A stretch of DNA of 64,000 nt from Mesorhizobium loti CJ3sym (lineage in GTDB: Bacteria > Pseudomonadota > Alphaproteobacteria > Rhizobiales > Rhizobiaceae), in assembly GCF_000472785.1 (NCBI RefSeq), contig NZ_AXAL01000013.1:1-64000 (forward strand), given 5' to 3'. The position numbers were made by a program, and so were the translations under genes. Of this stretch, positions 17,914 through 28,925 are shown one piece after another; within the stretch, counting starts at the first letter, position 1, and each line of letters begins with the position of its first letter. The notes beneath the pieces were generated by a model. The model was given only the letters and a program-made list of their open reading frames with translations. It ran no database searches and was not told the DNA's origin.

Positions 17914-18477
17914 CTATTTCGCGGCGTCCAGCGCGATGTTGAGCGCCAGCACGTTGACCACCGGCTCTCCCATGAAGCCAAGCTCCCTGCCTTCGACCTG
18001 GCCGTCGACGAGCGCCTTGACCTTGGCTTCGTCGATGCCCCTGGCCTTGGCGACGCGCGGAACCTGGAAATAGGCGGCCTCCGGGCTGATCTGCGGATCG
18101 AGGCCGCTGCCCGACGTCGTCACCATGTCCATTGGCACCGGCGTGTTCGGATTCTCCGCCTTCAGCTTCTCGGCATCGCCCTTGATGCGGTCGATCAGCT
18201 TGGGGTTGGTCGGGCCGAGATTGGTACCGCCGGAGGCTGTAGCGTCATAACCATTGCCGGCGGCCGAAGGCCTGCCATGGAAATATTTGTCGCTGGCGAA
18301 GGCCTGGCCGATCAGCTCGGACCCGATGACGGTTTTGTCCTTCACGATCAGGCTGCCATTGGCCTGGTGCGGAAACAGCGCCTGGGCAATGCCGGTCATG
18401 CCGATCGGATAGATCAGGCCGGTCAGGACCGTGAAAAAGACGATCATGATGATCGCGGGTCTTATCTGGGTGAGCAT
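17914..18477 (-). CDS. kdpC: Potassium-transporting ATPase KdpC subunit
   Basis: The 187-residue KdpC has a single N-terminal membrane helix (residues 8-28) and a large soluble part with family motifs GQAFASDKYFHGRPSA and SGSGLDPQISP. It stabilises the KdpFABC complex and enhances ATP binding by KdpB. The start at 18477 follows AAGGAAC and yields the standard N-terminus; upstream in-frame sequence lies inside kdpB and is a shadow. It is 11 bp downstream of kdpB. Confidence 0.95.
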   Translation of the reverse strand: MLTQIRPAIIMIVFFTVLTGLIYPIGMTGIAQALFPHQANGSLIVKDKTVIGSELIGQAFASDKYFHGRPSAAGNGYDATASGGTNLGPTNPKLIDRIKGDAEKLKAENPNTPVPMDMVTTSGSGLDPQISPEAAYFQVPRVAKARGIDEAKVKALVDGQVEGRELGFMGEPVVNVLALNIALDAAK

Positions 18478-18488
18478 GGACCTGTTCC

Positions 18489-20578
<2,090 letters not shown>

Positions 20579-20582
<4 letters not shown>

Positions 20583-20794
20583 TTGTTGGCTCCAGTATCG
20601 ATGTTGTTGGCAGGCACCGATCGATCGGATGCCGAAGGAAGATGCGGCGGCCCATAGACCAGCAGCCAGATCACGATCATGACTGCCGCGATGCCGAGGA
20701 AGGTGGACACGGTCGGGAAAGGAGGGGGGATTGTCTCCCCCTCCCTGTCGGTCCGATGCTCAACGTTGCGTCGCATGTTTTTGAACCAGGACAT
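20579..20794 (-). CDS. Small single-span membrane protein between kdpA and kdpB
   Basis: This 71-residue protein has a charged N-terminus (MSWFKNMRRNVEHRTDREGE), one hydrophobic helix (FLGIAAVMIVIWLLVYG) and a polar tail. It lies between kdpA (25 bp upstream) and kdpB (4-bp overlap), so it is almost certainly co-translated with the pump. The start at 20794 is preferred because an alternative ATG at 20836 lies inside kdpA. I do not recognise the family; an accessory or assembly subunit of the Kdp complex is an inference from position only. Confidence 0.7.
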
Positions 20795-20819
20795 GATTTT
20801 GACCCAAGACGGGGCGCTC

Positions 20820-22523
20820 TCAGAAGGTCTGCCCATGGATGGAGGCCAGGTGCTCGACGATCGGGCCGATCGCCAGCGCCGGGAAGAAGGTCAGGCCGAC
20901 GACGATCAGGATCACGCCGACCAGCAGGCCGACGAACAGCGGACCGTCGGTCGGGAAGGTACCGGCGGAGGCGGGCACCGTCTTCTTCGTCGCCAGCGAG
21001 CCGGCGATGGCAAGCGCTGGAATGATGACGAAGAAGCGACCCATCCACATGGTGATACCGAGCGTGATGTTGTACCAGGGCGTGTTGCCGGAAAGGCCGC
21101 CAAAGGCCGAGCCGTTGTTCGCGGCCGCCGAAGTGTAGGCATAGAGAACTTCGGAGAAGCCGTGCGGACCGCCATTGGCCATCGAGGCCACGGCGCTTGG
21201 CAGCACGACCGCGATGGCTGTGAAGGTCAGCATCGCCAGCGGCAGGCAGAGGATGGCGAGCATCGCCATCTTGACCTCCTTGGCCTCGATCTTCTTGCTG
21301 AGATATTCGGGCGTACGTCCGACCATCAGCCCGGCGACGAAGACGGCGACGACGATGAACATCAGGATGCCGTAGAAGCCTGCGCCAACGCCGCCGACGA
21401 TGACTTCGCCGAGCTGCATGTTGACCATCGGGATCAGACCGCCAAGCGCGGTGAACGAGTCATGCATGGCGTTGACAGCGCCGCAGGATGCGGCCGTGGT
21501 GATGACCGCGAACAATGCCGACAGGGCGATGCCGAAGCGGCTCTCCTTGCCTTCCATGTTGCCGCCGTCGATGCCGAGCGCATGGACAAGCGGATTGCCC
21601 GAGGCTTCCGCCCAGTAACAGATGGCGACGCCGGCGATGAACAGCACGCCCATCGATGCCAGGATCGCCCAGCCCTGGCGCTGGTTGCCGACCATGCGAC
21701 CGAAGACGTTGGTCAGCGCCGCACCGAGCGCGAAGATCGTAACCATCTGGATGAAGTTGGAGATCGCATCGGGGTTTTCGAAAGGATGCGCGGCATTGGC
21801 GTTGAAGAAGCCGCCGCCATTGGTACCGAGCATCTTGATGGCGACCTGCGAAGCGACCGGGCCGAGAGCGATGGTCTGCTTGGCGCCTTCGAGCGTGGTG
21901 GCGTCGACATAGGGCCCGAGCGTCTGCGGCATGCCCAGCCAGACATAGACAAGGGTGAGCACAATGCTGAGCGGCAGCAGGATGTAGAGCGTGCAGCGGG
22001 TCATATCGACCCAGAAATTGCCGATCGACTTGACCGAATGCCGGGCGAAGCCACGGATCAGCGCCACCGCGATGGCGATGCCGACCGCCGCCGACATGAA
22101 GTTCTGCACGGTCAGGCCGGCCATCTGCACGAGGTAGGACATCGTGCTTTCGCCGCCGTAATTCTGCCAGTTGGTATTGGTCACGAAACTGACGGCGGTG
22201 TTGAAGGAAAGGGTCTGCTCAACGGCGGGCACGCCTGCCGGATTGTAGGGCAGGACGCCTTGCAGGCGCTGCAAGGCATAAAGCGCCAGGAAGCTGGCCA
22301 GGCTGAAGAACATGATGCCTGCCGCATAAGCGGTCCAGTGCTGTTCCTCGCGCTCGCTGGTTCCCGAAATGCGGTAAAGGGCCCGTTCGACGGGCCCAAG
22401 GATTGGCGAGAGAAATGTGCGATCGCCGTTGAAAACGCGGTACATATAGCCGCCGAGCGGCTTCACCAGCAAAACGACGACCACGCAGTAGGCGAGGATT
22501 TGTATCCATCCGTTGAGTGTCAT
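20820..22523 (-). CDS. kdpA: Potassium-transporting ATPase KdpA subunit
   Basis: The 567-residue K+-channel-like subunit of KdpFABC has ten or more membrane helices. The four selectivity-filter regions are recognisable (FVTNTNWQNYGGE, LGTNGGGFFNAN, CGAVNAMHDS, AANNGSAFGG). It binds K+ with high affinity and delivers it into the tunnel to KdpB. Length is normal. It follows kdpF by 34 bp. Confidence 0.97.
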   Translation of the reverse strand: MTLNGWIQILAYCVVVVLLVKPLGGYMYRVFNGDRTFLSPILGPVERALYRISGTSEREEQHWTAYAAGIMFFSLASFLALYALQRLQGVLPYNPAGVPAVEQTLSFNTAVSFVTNTNWQNYGGESTMSYLVQMAGLTVQNFMSAAVGIAIAVALIRGFARHSVKSIGNFWVDMTRCTLYILLPLSIVLTLVYVWLGMPQTLGPYVDATTLEGAKQTIALGPVASQVAIKMLGTNGGGFFNANAAHPFENPDAISNFIQMVTIFALGAALTNVFGRMVGNQRQGWAILASMGVLFIAGVAICYWAEASGNPLVHALGIDGGNMEGKESRFGIALSALFAVITTAASCGAVNAMHDSFTALGGLIPMVNMQLGEVIVGGVGAGFYGILMFIVVAVFVAGLMVGRTPEYLSKKIEAKEVKMAMLAILCLPLAMLTFTAIAVVLPSAVASMANGGPHGFSEVLYAYTSAAANNGSAFGGLSGNTPWYNITLGITMWMGRFFVIIPALAIAGSLATKKTVPASAGTFPTDGPLFVGLLVGVILIVVGLTFFPALAIGPIVEHLASIHGQTF

Positions 22524-22557
22524 TGGAGTAGCTTTCCGTGCCTGGCTTCGGTTGTCG

Positions 22558-22647
22558 TCAGAAGCGTTCTGGGCGAACGAGGGCGTATGTCAGATAGGCG
22601 AGCAGGAACAGGGTCACACCGCCACCGAGGATATAGTCGAGAAGCAT
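22558..22647 (-). CDS. kdpF: KdpF, small stabilising subunit of the Kdp pump
   Basis: The 29-residue peptide begins MLLDYILGGGVTLFLLAY and ends ALVRPERF, the signature of KdpF. It forms one membrane helix that stabilises KdpFABC. GGAGGATCGCAAC directly precedes the ATG. It sits between a 26-codon micro-ORF and kdpA. Confidence 0.93.
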   Translation of the reverse strand: MLLDYILGGGVTLFLLAYLTYALVRPERF

Positions 22648-22663
22648 GTTGCGATCCTCCGGT

Positions 22664-22744
22664 TCAAAGAATGTCGCAGACCTTGATGTAGGCGATGGAG
22701 AGAGCGAAAAACAAAATCTCTAACCCGATAACGACGATATCCAT
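22664..22744 (-). CDS. 26-aa hydrophobic micro-ORF at the head of the kdp operon
   Basis: The frame opens with ATG at 22744 (AAGGA eight bases upstream) and ends with TGA at 22664, 16 bases before kdpF. It encodes MDIVVIGLEILFFALSIAYI followed by KVCDIL, a single membrane helix with a short Cys-containing tail. The proper RBS, operon position and helix character suggest a real microprotein, either a further tiny Kdp subunit or a leader peptide. No homology could be tested here. Confidence 0.6.
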   Translation of the reverse strand: MDIVVIGLEILFFALSIAYIKVCDIL

Positions 22745-23042
22745 CGTGCGTATTCCTTATCTTCGTTTTATTTGCGCTTTGCATTGCAGGACTGCAGTTC
22801 GCAGACCGAAATCCATATGGAACCACTCCGTTACGATAGATCATCGTAACCGAGCTGCGTGTTCCCTGGAGAATATGGACCCGATCGCCATAAAGGTTCG
22901 AGACGGCGCGGACAGAAAAGAAATAGGAATTTTATAAAGATTTTGCCGGTCCGCTCCTGGTGGTCGTTCATTGGCCGAACCACCGGAACAAATCCTTCGA
23001 TGCGAGATTGTCGACCTGAGGGACCACCTGAAGGAGATGACG

Positions 23043-23540
23043 ATGGCAAAACAGAAAATGCTCGACGACCTGTTTCATGACACGCTGAAGGACATTTATT
23101 TCGCCGAAAAGAAGATATTGGCGACGCTACCGAAAATGGCCAAGGCCGCGCAAAGCGCCGAGCTGAAGGCCGCCTTCGAAAAACACCGCACCGAAACCGA
23201 AGGCCACGTCGCCAGGCTGGAGAAGGTTTTTGGCGTCATCGGCAAGAAGCCGGTTGGCAAGACTTGTGCCGCCATCATGGGCATCACCGAGGAAGGTGCC
23301 GAGATCATGGAGGAGTACAAGGGATCCCCTGCCCTTGATGCCGGCCTGCTCGCCGCCGCGCAAGCGGTCGAACACTACGAGATCTCACGCTATGGCACGC
23401 TGCGGACGTGGGCTGGCGAGCTCGGCCTCAACGAAGCCGTGACGCTTCTCGAAGCGACGCTGAAGGAAGAAAAGGCTACCGACCAGGCGCTGACCACGAT
23501 CGCGGAGTCGGCGGTCAATGTCGCGGCTGAAGCAGCCTAG
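23043..23540 (+). CDS. DUF892 (YciE/YciF-like) ferritin-like protein
   Basis: This 165-residue four-helix protein of the YciF family is related to the ferritin/rubrerythrin fold and linked to stress responses. Metal-ligand-type residues are seen in DTLKDIYFAEKK, KHRTETEGHVARLE, AAQAVEHYEISRYGTL and LLEATLKEEKATD. The start at 23043 is supported by GAAGGAGATGACG. It is divergent from the kdp operon across about 300 bp and converges with the Crp/Fnr regulator. Confidence 0.9.
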   Translation: MAKQKMLDDLFHDTLKDIYFAEKKILATLPKMAKAAQSAELKAAFEKHRTETEGHVARLEKVFGVIGKKPVGKTCAAIMGITEEGAEIMEEYKGSPALDAGLLAAAQAVEHYEISRYGTLRTWAGELGLNEAVTLLEATLKEEKATDQALTTIAESAVNVAAEAA

Positions 23541-23580
23541 GATTTCCCGCACATGATCAGAGGGCCGCGTTCAGAATGAC

Positions 23581-24372
23581 CTAACGCGGCTCTCGCATCA
23601 TGCTCAGATAGGTCGGATCGAACTCGGCGATTTCCTGCAGCCGGTGCCAGTCCAAAATGGTCACCGTGTGGTTTGCCCAGCTGACGACACCAACCTTGCG
23701 CAAGGCGCCGATGACCCGGTTCATGTGCACCACCGAAAGCCCGAGTACATCGGCCATCTCCGCTTGCGACAGCGGCAGATGGAAGCTCATGCCGTTGGTG
23801 CGCTGCACCACCTGCAGTCGCACGAAAAGCTCGCAGACGAGATGGGCCAGATGTGAGGTCTTGGAGCGCCGTCCCATGGCGACGATCCATTCGCGGTGGA
23901 TGGCGCCGTCGACCAGCGTGTCCAGCCAAAGCAGCCGGGTCAGATGCGGCGCCTGCTCGGTCATCGTCCGAAGCCGGCCGTGATCGGCGAACATGACATG
24001 ACAGGGCGACAAGGCGACGATGCCGTGATCCATAGTCTTCAAAAGAAAGGCATGGAGATCGACGAAGTCGCCGGGCACCTGCAGTGAGGTGAACTGCCGG
24101 CCGCCATCCTCCAGCACCTTGTAGCGCGCCGCCAGTCCGTCGAGAATCAATGTCGAGTAGGTCGGCCGCGATCCCGAAGCGACAATGTCCTGGCCGGTGG
24201 CGAAATGCCGCTCGAAGGTCATGGCGCCGGCCAGCAGCGCCTTCTCGGCGTCGGACAGCGCGTCGTGCTGGCCGAGATTCAGATAAAGGGATTCAAGCAC
24301 CGCAACCTCCGGCGAAAGGGCTTCAGGGGCCGACGCCCAAGTGTTTCTGTCGGAAGCAAGGCGGCTTTGCAT
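23581..24372 (-). CDS. Crp/Fnr-family transcriptional regulator
   Basis: This 263-residue regulator has an N-terminal cyclic-nucleotide-binding-like domain (FATGQDIVASGSRPTYS, then LQVPGDFVDLHAFLL) and a C-terminal winged helix (PLSQAEMADVLGLSVVHMNR). The FNR iron-sulfur cysteine cluster is not seen, so the ligand is unknown. The upstream region and neighbouring small stress-like genes may be targets, but no operator was identified. Its stop lies 40 bp from the DUF892 stop. Confidence 0.9.
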   Translation of the reverse strand: MQSRLASDRNTWASAPEALSPEVAVLESLYLNLGQHDALSDAEKALLAGAMTFERHFATGQDIVASGSRPTYSTLILDGLAARYKVLEDGGRQFTSLQVPGDFVDLHAFLLKTMDHGIVALSPCHVMFADHGRLRTMTEQAPHLTRLLWLDTLVDGAIHREWIVAMGRRSKTSHLAHLVCELFVRLQVVQRTNGMSFHLPLSQAEMADVLGLSVVHMNRVIGALRKVGVVSWANHTVTILDWHRLQEIAEFDPTYLSMMREPR

Positions 24373-24520
24373 GAACTAGGCCCTTGGCTGCTCATGGGCA
24401 TTAACATTTGTTGGACCCGCTTGTTCCACGGCAAATGCCACCATTGGTGGAACAACTGCCCGGCCCGCGAATTGTCGGTTGAATATCTCGCCATTTCATC
24501 CGTTTGAGGTCCAGCCCATC

Positions 24521-24757
24521 ATGCCTCGATATTTTCTTGACCTCTACAATGGCGACGGTCTGACGGTCGATGATGACGGCCAGGTCTTCGAAACGCGCGA
24601 ACGCATGCGGCGCGAAGCGATCCGCATCCTGCCCGACATCGTCCGCGACGAGATCATCGAAAACGACCACACCGCGATCACCGTCAAGGTACGCGACGAG
24701 GACGGGCGCCAGATCTTCGAAGCATCGCTCGTCGTGTCTTCGGGGTGGTGCGACTGA
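24521..24757 (+). CDS. DUF6894-type small protein
   Basis: This 78-residue protein opens MPRYFLDLYNGDGLTVDDDG and has a helical middle (RERMRREAIRILPDIVRDE) and a beta-rich end (TAITVKVRDEDGRQIFEASL). This is the typical layout of DUF6894 proteins, numerous in rhizobia and of unknown function. It is cytoplasmic with no signal. The ATG at 24521 is used because it gives the family N-terminus. Confidence 0.75.
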   Translation: MPRYFLDLYNGDGLTVDDDGQVFETRERMRREAIRILPDIVRDEIIENDHTAITVKVRDEDGRQIFEASLVVSSGWCD

Positions 24758-24904
24758 CGATTCACTACGGGCATCGCGGATAAGATTTCCGAACCATCAT
24801 TTGTAATAGCCGGCCTTGCTCCCCCGCTGCATCCTGCGCGGCGGTAGGAAGGCCAAAGCGGGCGCTGGTGAAAAACCGGCGCGACAAAAGATGGAGTGAA
24901 GGCC

Positions 24905-25123
24905 ATGACCCGCGCGAAAGTCGATACGCATCGGGACGAACGCGCCAAGCGTGAATCGCAGATCGTGATTGATGCCGAGCGCAAGGCCCGCGAAGAAAAG
25001 ACGGCGAGGCTGAGAGCCCTGCGCCTCGCCGCGCAGCCAAGCGATGAGACCGGGCCGGCGAACTCCAACAAGGAGGGCGGGAACCAACGTCCGACAAATC
25101 GAACCATCACGCAAAGCGGATGA
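24905..25123 (+). CDS. Small charged hypothetical protein
   Basis: This 72-residue, strongly charged, probably helical protein contains DERAKRESQIVIDAERKAREEKTARLRALRLA and a polar, low-complexity tail. Similar short proteins with TARLRALRLA are widespread in Rhizobiales and unassigned. GGAGTGAAGG lies just before the chosen ATG at 24905. No membrane segment or motif for function is present. Confidence 0.6.
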   Translation: MTRAKVDTHRDERAKRESQIVIDAERKAREEKTARLRALRLAAQPSDETGPANSNKEGGNQRPTNRTITQSG

Positions 25124-25271
25124 TCAGCCGATCAACGTGATCAGCCTTGGCTGGAACGTTGGGCATTTCGCAGGTGGGAGAAAAATGAAAGCCCGGCTCG
25201 GGAGAGCCAGGTCAGTTTTCCGTGGTGGCCGCTGGAGAGTTGGCCGCCACTATGGGAGATGGCATCAATTC

Positions 25272-25574
25272 TCAGGCGGCGTAGCCGCCGTAGCCACGGG
25301 CAACGGCGTGGACGCCGACGGCCGGCTCAAGGTCCGGCCACAGTATGCCCGAAGCCTGCGCGAATTCGGCCAGCGCCTGGCGCGCTTGCTCTGTCGTGAC
25401 GTAGCCCGGAATAGCGAGATCACATGCCTTCACCGCATTGCGGTAGAGCGGACCACGCCGCGCGGTCGTCCAATTGGTCAGGAAATCGTGCATTTCGGCC
25501 AGCGAGGCAATCTCGCGCTTGAAGCCCAGGCCGACGGTGAGTGCGACCGGTGAATGAAACAGCTTGTCGTGCAT
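25272..25574 (-). CDS. DUF982 family protein
   Basis: The 100-residue protein shows DUF982 features: an N-terminal beta hairpin (PVALTVGLGFKREIASLAEMH), the DFLTNWTTARRGPLYRNAV segment and a C-terminal helix (TTEQARQALAEFAQASG). DUF982 proteins occur in many paralogues in rhizobia and have no known function. It is likely monocistronic; a G/C-rich imperfect hairpin (25222-25250) lies beyond its stop but has no T-run. Confidence 0.85.
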   Translation of the reverse strand: MHDKLFHSPVALTVGLGFKREIASLAEMHDFLTNWTTARRGPLYRNAVKACDLAIPGYVTTEQARQALAEFAQASGILWPDLEPAVGVHAVARGYGGYAA

Positions 25575-25706
25575 GAAGCAGGCTCCTGATTAGCGCAGCG
25601 CCAGGAGAGATATCCGGGCTGGTCCACGGACGGGACGCCGTGAAACGCGCGGTGGGCCAGGAGGTTCCAGTCGGACGCTTTTATTCCTGCTATCGGCTAT
25701 TCCCGA

Positions 25707-26045
25707 CTACATCAAATGCCCGGTCCACCAGCCATGGCTGCTACTGACGCGGATCAGCAGCATTCCGATGCCGGAGACCATCGCCGCCCAGTCGAGCGGC
25801 GTGCCGACTTTCCAGCGATAGTCGGCGGGAGCCGCGCCCATAAGCGCCTTGCGGGCGTTGTAGAGGCCGAAGAGCAGGCCCAGATTGATGACGATGTCGA
25901 GCCAGGCGACAGCGCGGCTTGCATATTCACCACCGGTGCCCGGCGACGGGTATATTGTCCTGGCTGGACTGGCTTCCGGCCCAATCCTCTTGAACCAGAT
26001 CCCGGTCATCCTTGCTGGTCTACACGCTGGGTTCGTTTGTGGCAT
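25707..26045 (-). CDS. Hypothetical membrane protein
   Basis: This 112-residue frame has two hydrophobic stretches (AVAWLDIVINLGLLFGLY and DWAAMVSGIGMLLIRVS) joined by a short polar loop. It overlaps the end of the GT2/GtrA gene by 26 bp on the same strand, which supports co-translation. The start is uncertain: an ATG at 26006 is an alternative and neither has a good RBS. I do not recognise the family; a role in the neighbouring glycan pathway is only positional inference. Confidence 0.45.
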   Translation of the reverse strand: MPQTNPACRPARMTGIWFKRIGPEASPARTIYPSPGTGGEYASRAVAWLDIVINLGLLFGLYNARKALMGAAPADYRWKVGTPLDWAAMVSGIGMLLIRVSSSHGWWTGHLM

Positions 26046-27195
26046 CGCTCGGGCGTTTTCTTACCCTCCAGGTAAAGACTGACGTGGCAGCGTAGTTCCA
26101 AACGGCGCCTAGCAGGATACCGGCCAGACCTGCCGACCACCATCTATAGTGGTTGTTCGCGAACAGGTAGTTTGCAATGCCCACGTTTGCGAATGCACCT
26201 ATGGAGCATACGAGCATAAAACTGAACAAGCCAAATATCACCGCCTTGACACCCCGCAAGCGTCTATCACGATAGGTTAGCGTGTTGTTTACAAAGAAAT
26301 TGAATACCATCGCGGTGACTGTGGCGATGCCTTGAGCGACGACAAAATCGGCAAGGCCTGTGGCGAGAAGCACCGACAACACAATCATATGAACGAAAAC
26401 GCCGAGGCCGCCTATCAGGGAAAAAGATATGAAGCGCGCTGGAACGATATGGCCGACCAGTTTGTCGGCCAGCAGCATCAGGTATTCCCATGTAACCAAT
26501 GCATCCAACTTGCTCTCGCCAGCTTGCCTCGTCCGAAACTGGTAAGCGACCTCCCGGATTCTCAGCGGAGATTTTGAAGAAGCGCAGATATCCAACAGGA
26601 TTTTGTAGCCTTGACCTGACAAATCCCTGACCGAATTATCGAAAGCAGATCTCGTAATAGCGAAGAAGCCGCTCATCGGGTCACTGAGATCGTTTTTGGT
26701 CACCATCTTGGCTAGCCATGTTGCAAGGGCACTAATTTGCACACGGCGCCTACCCCAAGAGCCAAGACCTCCACCTTCGATATACCTTGATCCAACCACA
26801 AGGTCGGCGGTTTTATTTTCGAGAAATGAAAGCATTTCCGGTATAATGCTCTCGTCATGTTGGAGATCGGCATCTATTACTACCATTAATGGAGCGGTCG
26901 TGCTGAGCATACCTTCGGTGACGGCAGTAGAAAGCCCACGCCTGCCGATGCGATGAATGAGTCGAATTCCGGGGACTGAGGCGGCCAATTTTGCAACTTC
27001 AGTTCTCGTTCCATCAAAGGAGTCGTCGTCTACAAAAACGATCTCGTGGTCTTTTCCCCTGAGCGCAATTCCAATAGCCGCAGCGATCTTGGAAACATTC
27101 GCGCATTCATTGAATGTCGGAATGATTACTGAAACCATTGGGGCAAAATGCGACTTCGCATTTTGATTGTCTCGGACATCGATGTTCAAAATCAC
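26020..27195 (-). CDS. Family 2 glycosyltransferase fused to a GtrA-like membrane domain
   Basis: This 391-residue protein has an N-terminal dolichol-phosphate-mannose-synthase-like GT2 domain (VSVIIPTFNE, FVDDDSFDGT, VIDADLQHDE, QISALATWLAK). A C-terminal GtrA domain follows with four membrane helices (from about residue 245). Such fusions load a sugar onto polyprenyl phosphate and present it across the membrane for GT39/GT-C enzymes. The GTG at 27195 is taken as start; the protein might begin at Met20. The DNA is AT-richer than the surroundings. Together with the adjacent GT39-type gene it probably modifies a surface glycan or lipid. Confidence 0.85.
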   Translation of the reverse strand: MILNIDVRDNQNAKSHFAPMVSVIIPTFNECANVSKIAAAIGIALRGKDHEIVFVDDDSFDGTRTEVAKLAASVPGIRLIHRIGRRGLSTAVTEGMLSTTAPLMVVIDADLQHDESIIPEMLSFLENKTADLVVGSRYIEGGGLGSWGRRRVQISALATWLAKMVTKNDLSDPMSGFFAITRSAFDNSVRDLSGQGYKILLDICASSKSPLRIREVAYQFRTRQAGESKLDALVTWEYLMLLADKLVGHIVPARFISFSLIGGLGVFVHMIVLSVLLATGLADFVVAQGIATVTAMVFNFFVNNTLTYRDRRLRGVKAVIFGLFSFMLVCSIGAFANVGIANYLFANNHYRWWSAGLAGILLGAVWNYAATSVFTWRVRKRPSDATNEPSV

Positions 27196-27241
27196 TCCCG
27201 GCTATTTGAGCTTGGTCCCGCAGGGGTACCATGAAGGAAAC

Positions 27242-28605
27242 TCACCAACGAAGAAGGGGGTCTGATTCCACGATCGTCAACTTTCCGCCGGCGACGAGTT
27301 GGGCGATGGCATCGGGAGGAAGACGGCCGGCGATAATCTGTTGGTGGGTATAGAAGGGATCAACGATGAAAGGTTTTCCCGACCTGTAGTTAGCCAGCGT
27401 GCTGGAACAAGTTGTGTCGCCGGGGGTGTTTTTGAGACGGGCGACCGTGGCGGACATTGCGGCTTCGCGCGCGGCTATTTCCGCGTGAAAGCCGTTGTCC
27501 ATCAATAACTGCACGGGTTCCAGCCGTGCTGACGCCAGCAGGCGAAGACAGATGGCGATCAGAAGGATGAATTGCAGCTTCTCCGGTGACCAGCGCCGGG
27601 CGAGCGGCAAAAGCGGCGCTTGCGCGAATGCGAGGCCAGTGGCAATGGACACGCCGAAAACCAGTTCGAATTGCGCGTTATAGGCCACGCCATCGCCGGT
27701 TTTCTGGACAAAGAACATCACGAGGCCGAGCGTGTTCAAGAGATTGCAGAACCGGATATTGGGATCGGCCCTGCGCGTAATACCCACGTAAACCCAGGCC
27801 GCCAGGCCCACGGCAATCCATTGTAGATGCCCGATCGCGCCGAGGGCGTGTTTTAACATATAGGCGCGCGGCGACCTCAAATTGCTGAAAAAGTCTGGGC
27901 CGAAGGCGAGGTAACAAAAAGCAAATCCCAAGACGATGGCGAATGCCGCCAGCAGCGACGATTTCACGAACTGTCTCGGCCGATTGATGCCTAGCCAGAT
28001 CATCGCCGTCAACGGCATCACCACGATGTTGTGTTTGATGAACCCCGCGCCCACCATCAGAAGGATGGGCAGGGCATAGCCGCGATCCTGCGACCTGGCC
28101 TGAAGGAAGGCAACGAAGCCAACCGTCATGACCGCTTGCGCCAGCAAATGCGGATCATCCATCCCGACATAGCGGTAAAAAAACGGCACATGGTGGCGCC
28201 AAAAAACAGCGCGCCGACGCTTGCGGAGGTGGCGTCGCCGCCCAGCAGGCGGACGGCGCGGAAAACGCCCAAGGCGATCACCAGGACGGCTGCGAGCGAC
28301 AGCAACCGCCCGGCCAGAACAGGGTCGCCGATCAATCGTCCCAGGCCGCCGACGATATAAAAGGAAAGCGGCGGATAATTATTGGCGATCAGCTGATGGG
28401 CAGAAGCATAGAGCGGCATCCGCCCCATCGCCGCGTCGGCATAGTAAGCATTCCAGCCCTCGTTGGTATCGATCTCGATATTTAAAAACGCCCGATAAAC
28501 TGGCCACAAGGCTGCCAGCGCAGTCAGCAAGGCGAGGCAGCCGATCATGATGGAGACTCGGCGGGTGACGAAACTCCCGACGGCCGGGTTCATGGTTGAA
28601 TTCAT
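27242..28605 (-). pseudogene. GT39-type membrane glycosyltransferase, interrupted by a -1 frameshift at a T7 run
   Basis: The N-terminal part (28605 to about 28180) has the first membrane helix, the GT-C-type acidic motif (NEGWNAYYADAAMG) and NNYPPLSFYIVGG. The rest, FFYRYVGMDDPHLLAQAVMT to the stop at 27242, is one frame away and has further helices and a soluble C-terminal region. The switch lies at a run of seven A (28177-28183, plus strand), read T TTT TTT in the zero frame on the coding strand, so a -1 slip restores a 454-residue protein. It may be a pseudogene, a homopolymer error or recoded. Start alternatives are 28605 and 28593. Confidence 0.75.
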
Positions 28606-28925
28606 TTGGTACCAGGTCCGAATCCGATTTTGCGGATGGAGCGGGTGAATCCACCGTCCGCAACAAGGATCGTCTCGGTGCTTTGACCGACACGCCACGG
28701 TTACGCATTTCCCACCCGGCCCCTGAGGTGGCACGCGCCACCCCGCCACTTTCCGCAGCCTGACGGTTACGCTACGTGACGCGGAGCTTCGGCTCAATCA
28801 TCGAGTTCTAATAAAGCTGGGCTGTATCCAATTGGATACAATGTTAAATGACATCGTCGGCTCGTCGAGATCCAGTCTGGCCCCCTGACGACTTCGTCAA
28901 TTCCGCTGTCGTGCAACCGGTTGAA
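28606..28925. other. Non-coding spacer between GT39-type gene and tRNA-Ser
   Basis: No convincing gene is seen in these 320 bp; the open frames are short and lack family features. It holds an 18-bp palindrome (28823-28840) and an AT-rich patch (28807-28850). Because it abuts the 3' end of a tRNA it may be the edge of an inserted segment, but I found no duplicate of the tRNA end within the window by eye. Confidence 0.6.
28823..28840. promoter_or_regulatory. 18-bp perfect palindrome
   Basis: TGTATCCAATTGGATACA is identical on both strands, with an AT-rich flank. It looks like a dimeric repressor site (GntR-like spacing). The nearest gene starts are the GT39-type gene (220 bp) and, beyond the tRNA, the membrane protein at 29386. 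Confidence 0.5.

Noticed and set aside
20679..22691. 670-codon frame opposite kdpA
   Set aside because: Antisense shadow; the kdpA frame is conserved throughout and the opposite frame is low-complexity Asp/Arg/His.
25222..25250. Hairpin beyond the DUF982 stop as a terminator
   Set aside because: The stem has a mismatch and no T-run follows on the minus strand.
25044..25553. 169-codon plus-strand frame over the DUF982 gene
   Set aside because: It runs antisense to a recognisable DUF982 gene and has no family features.
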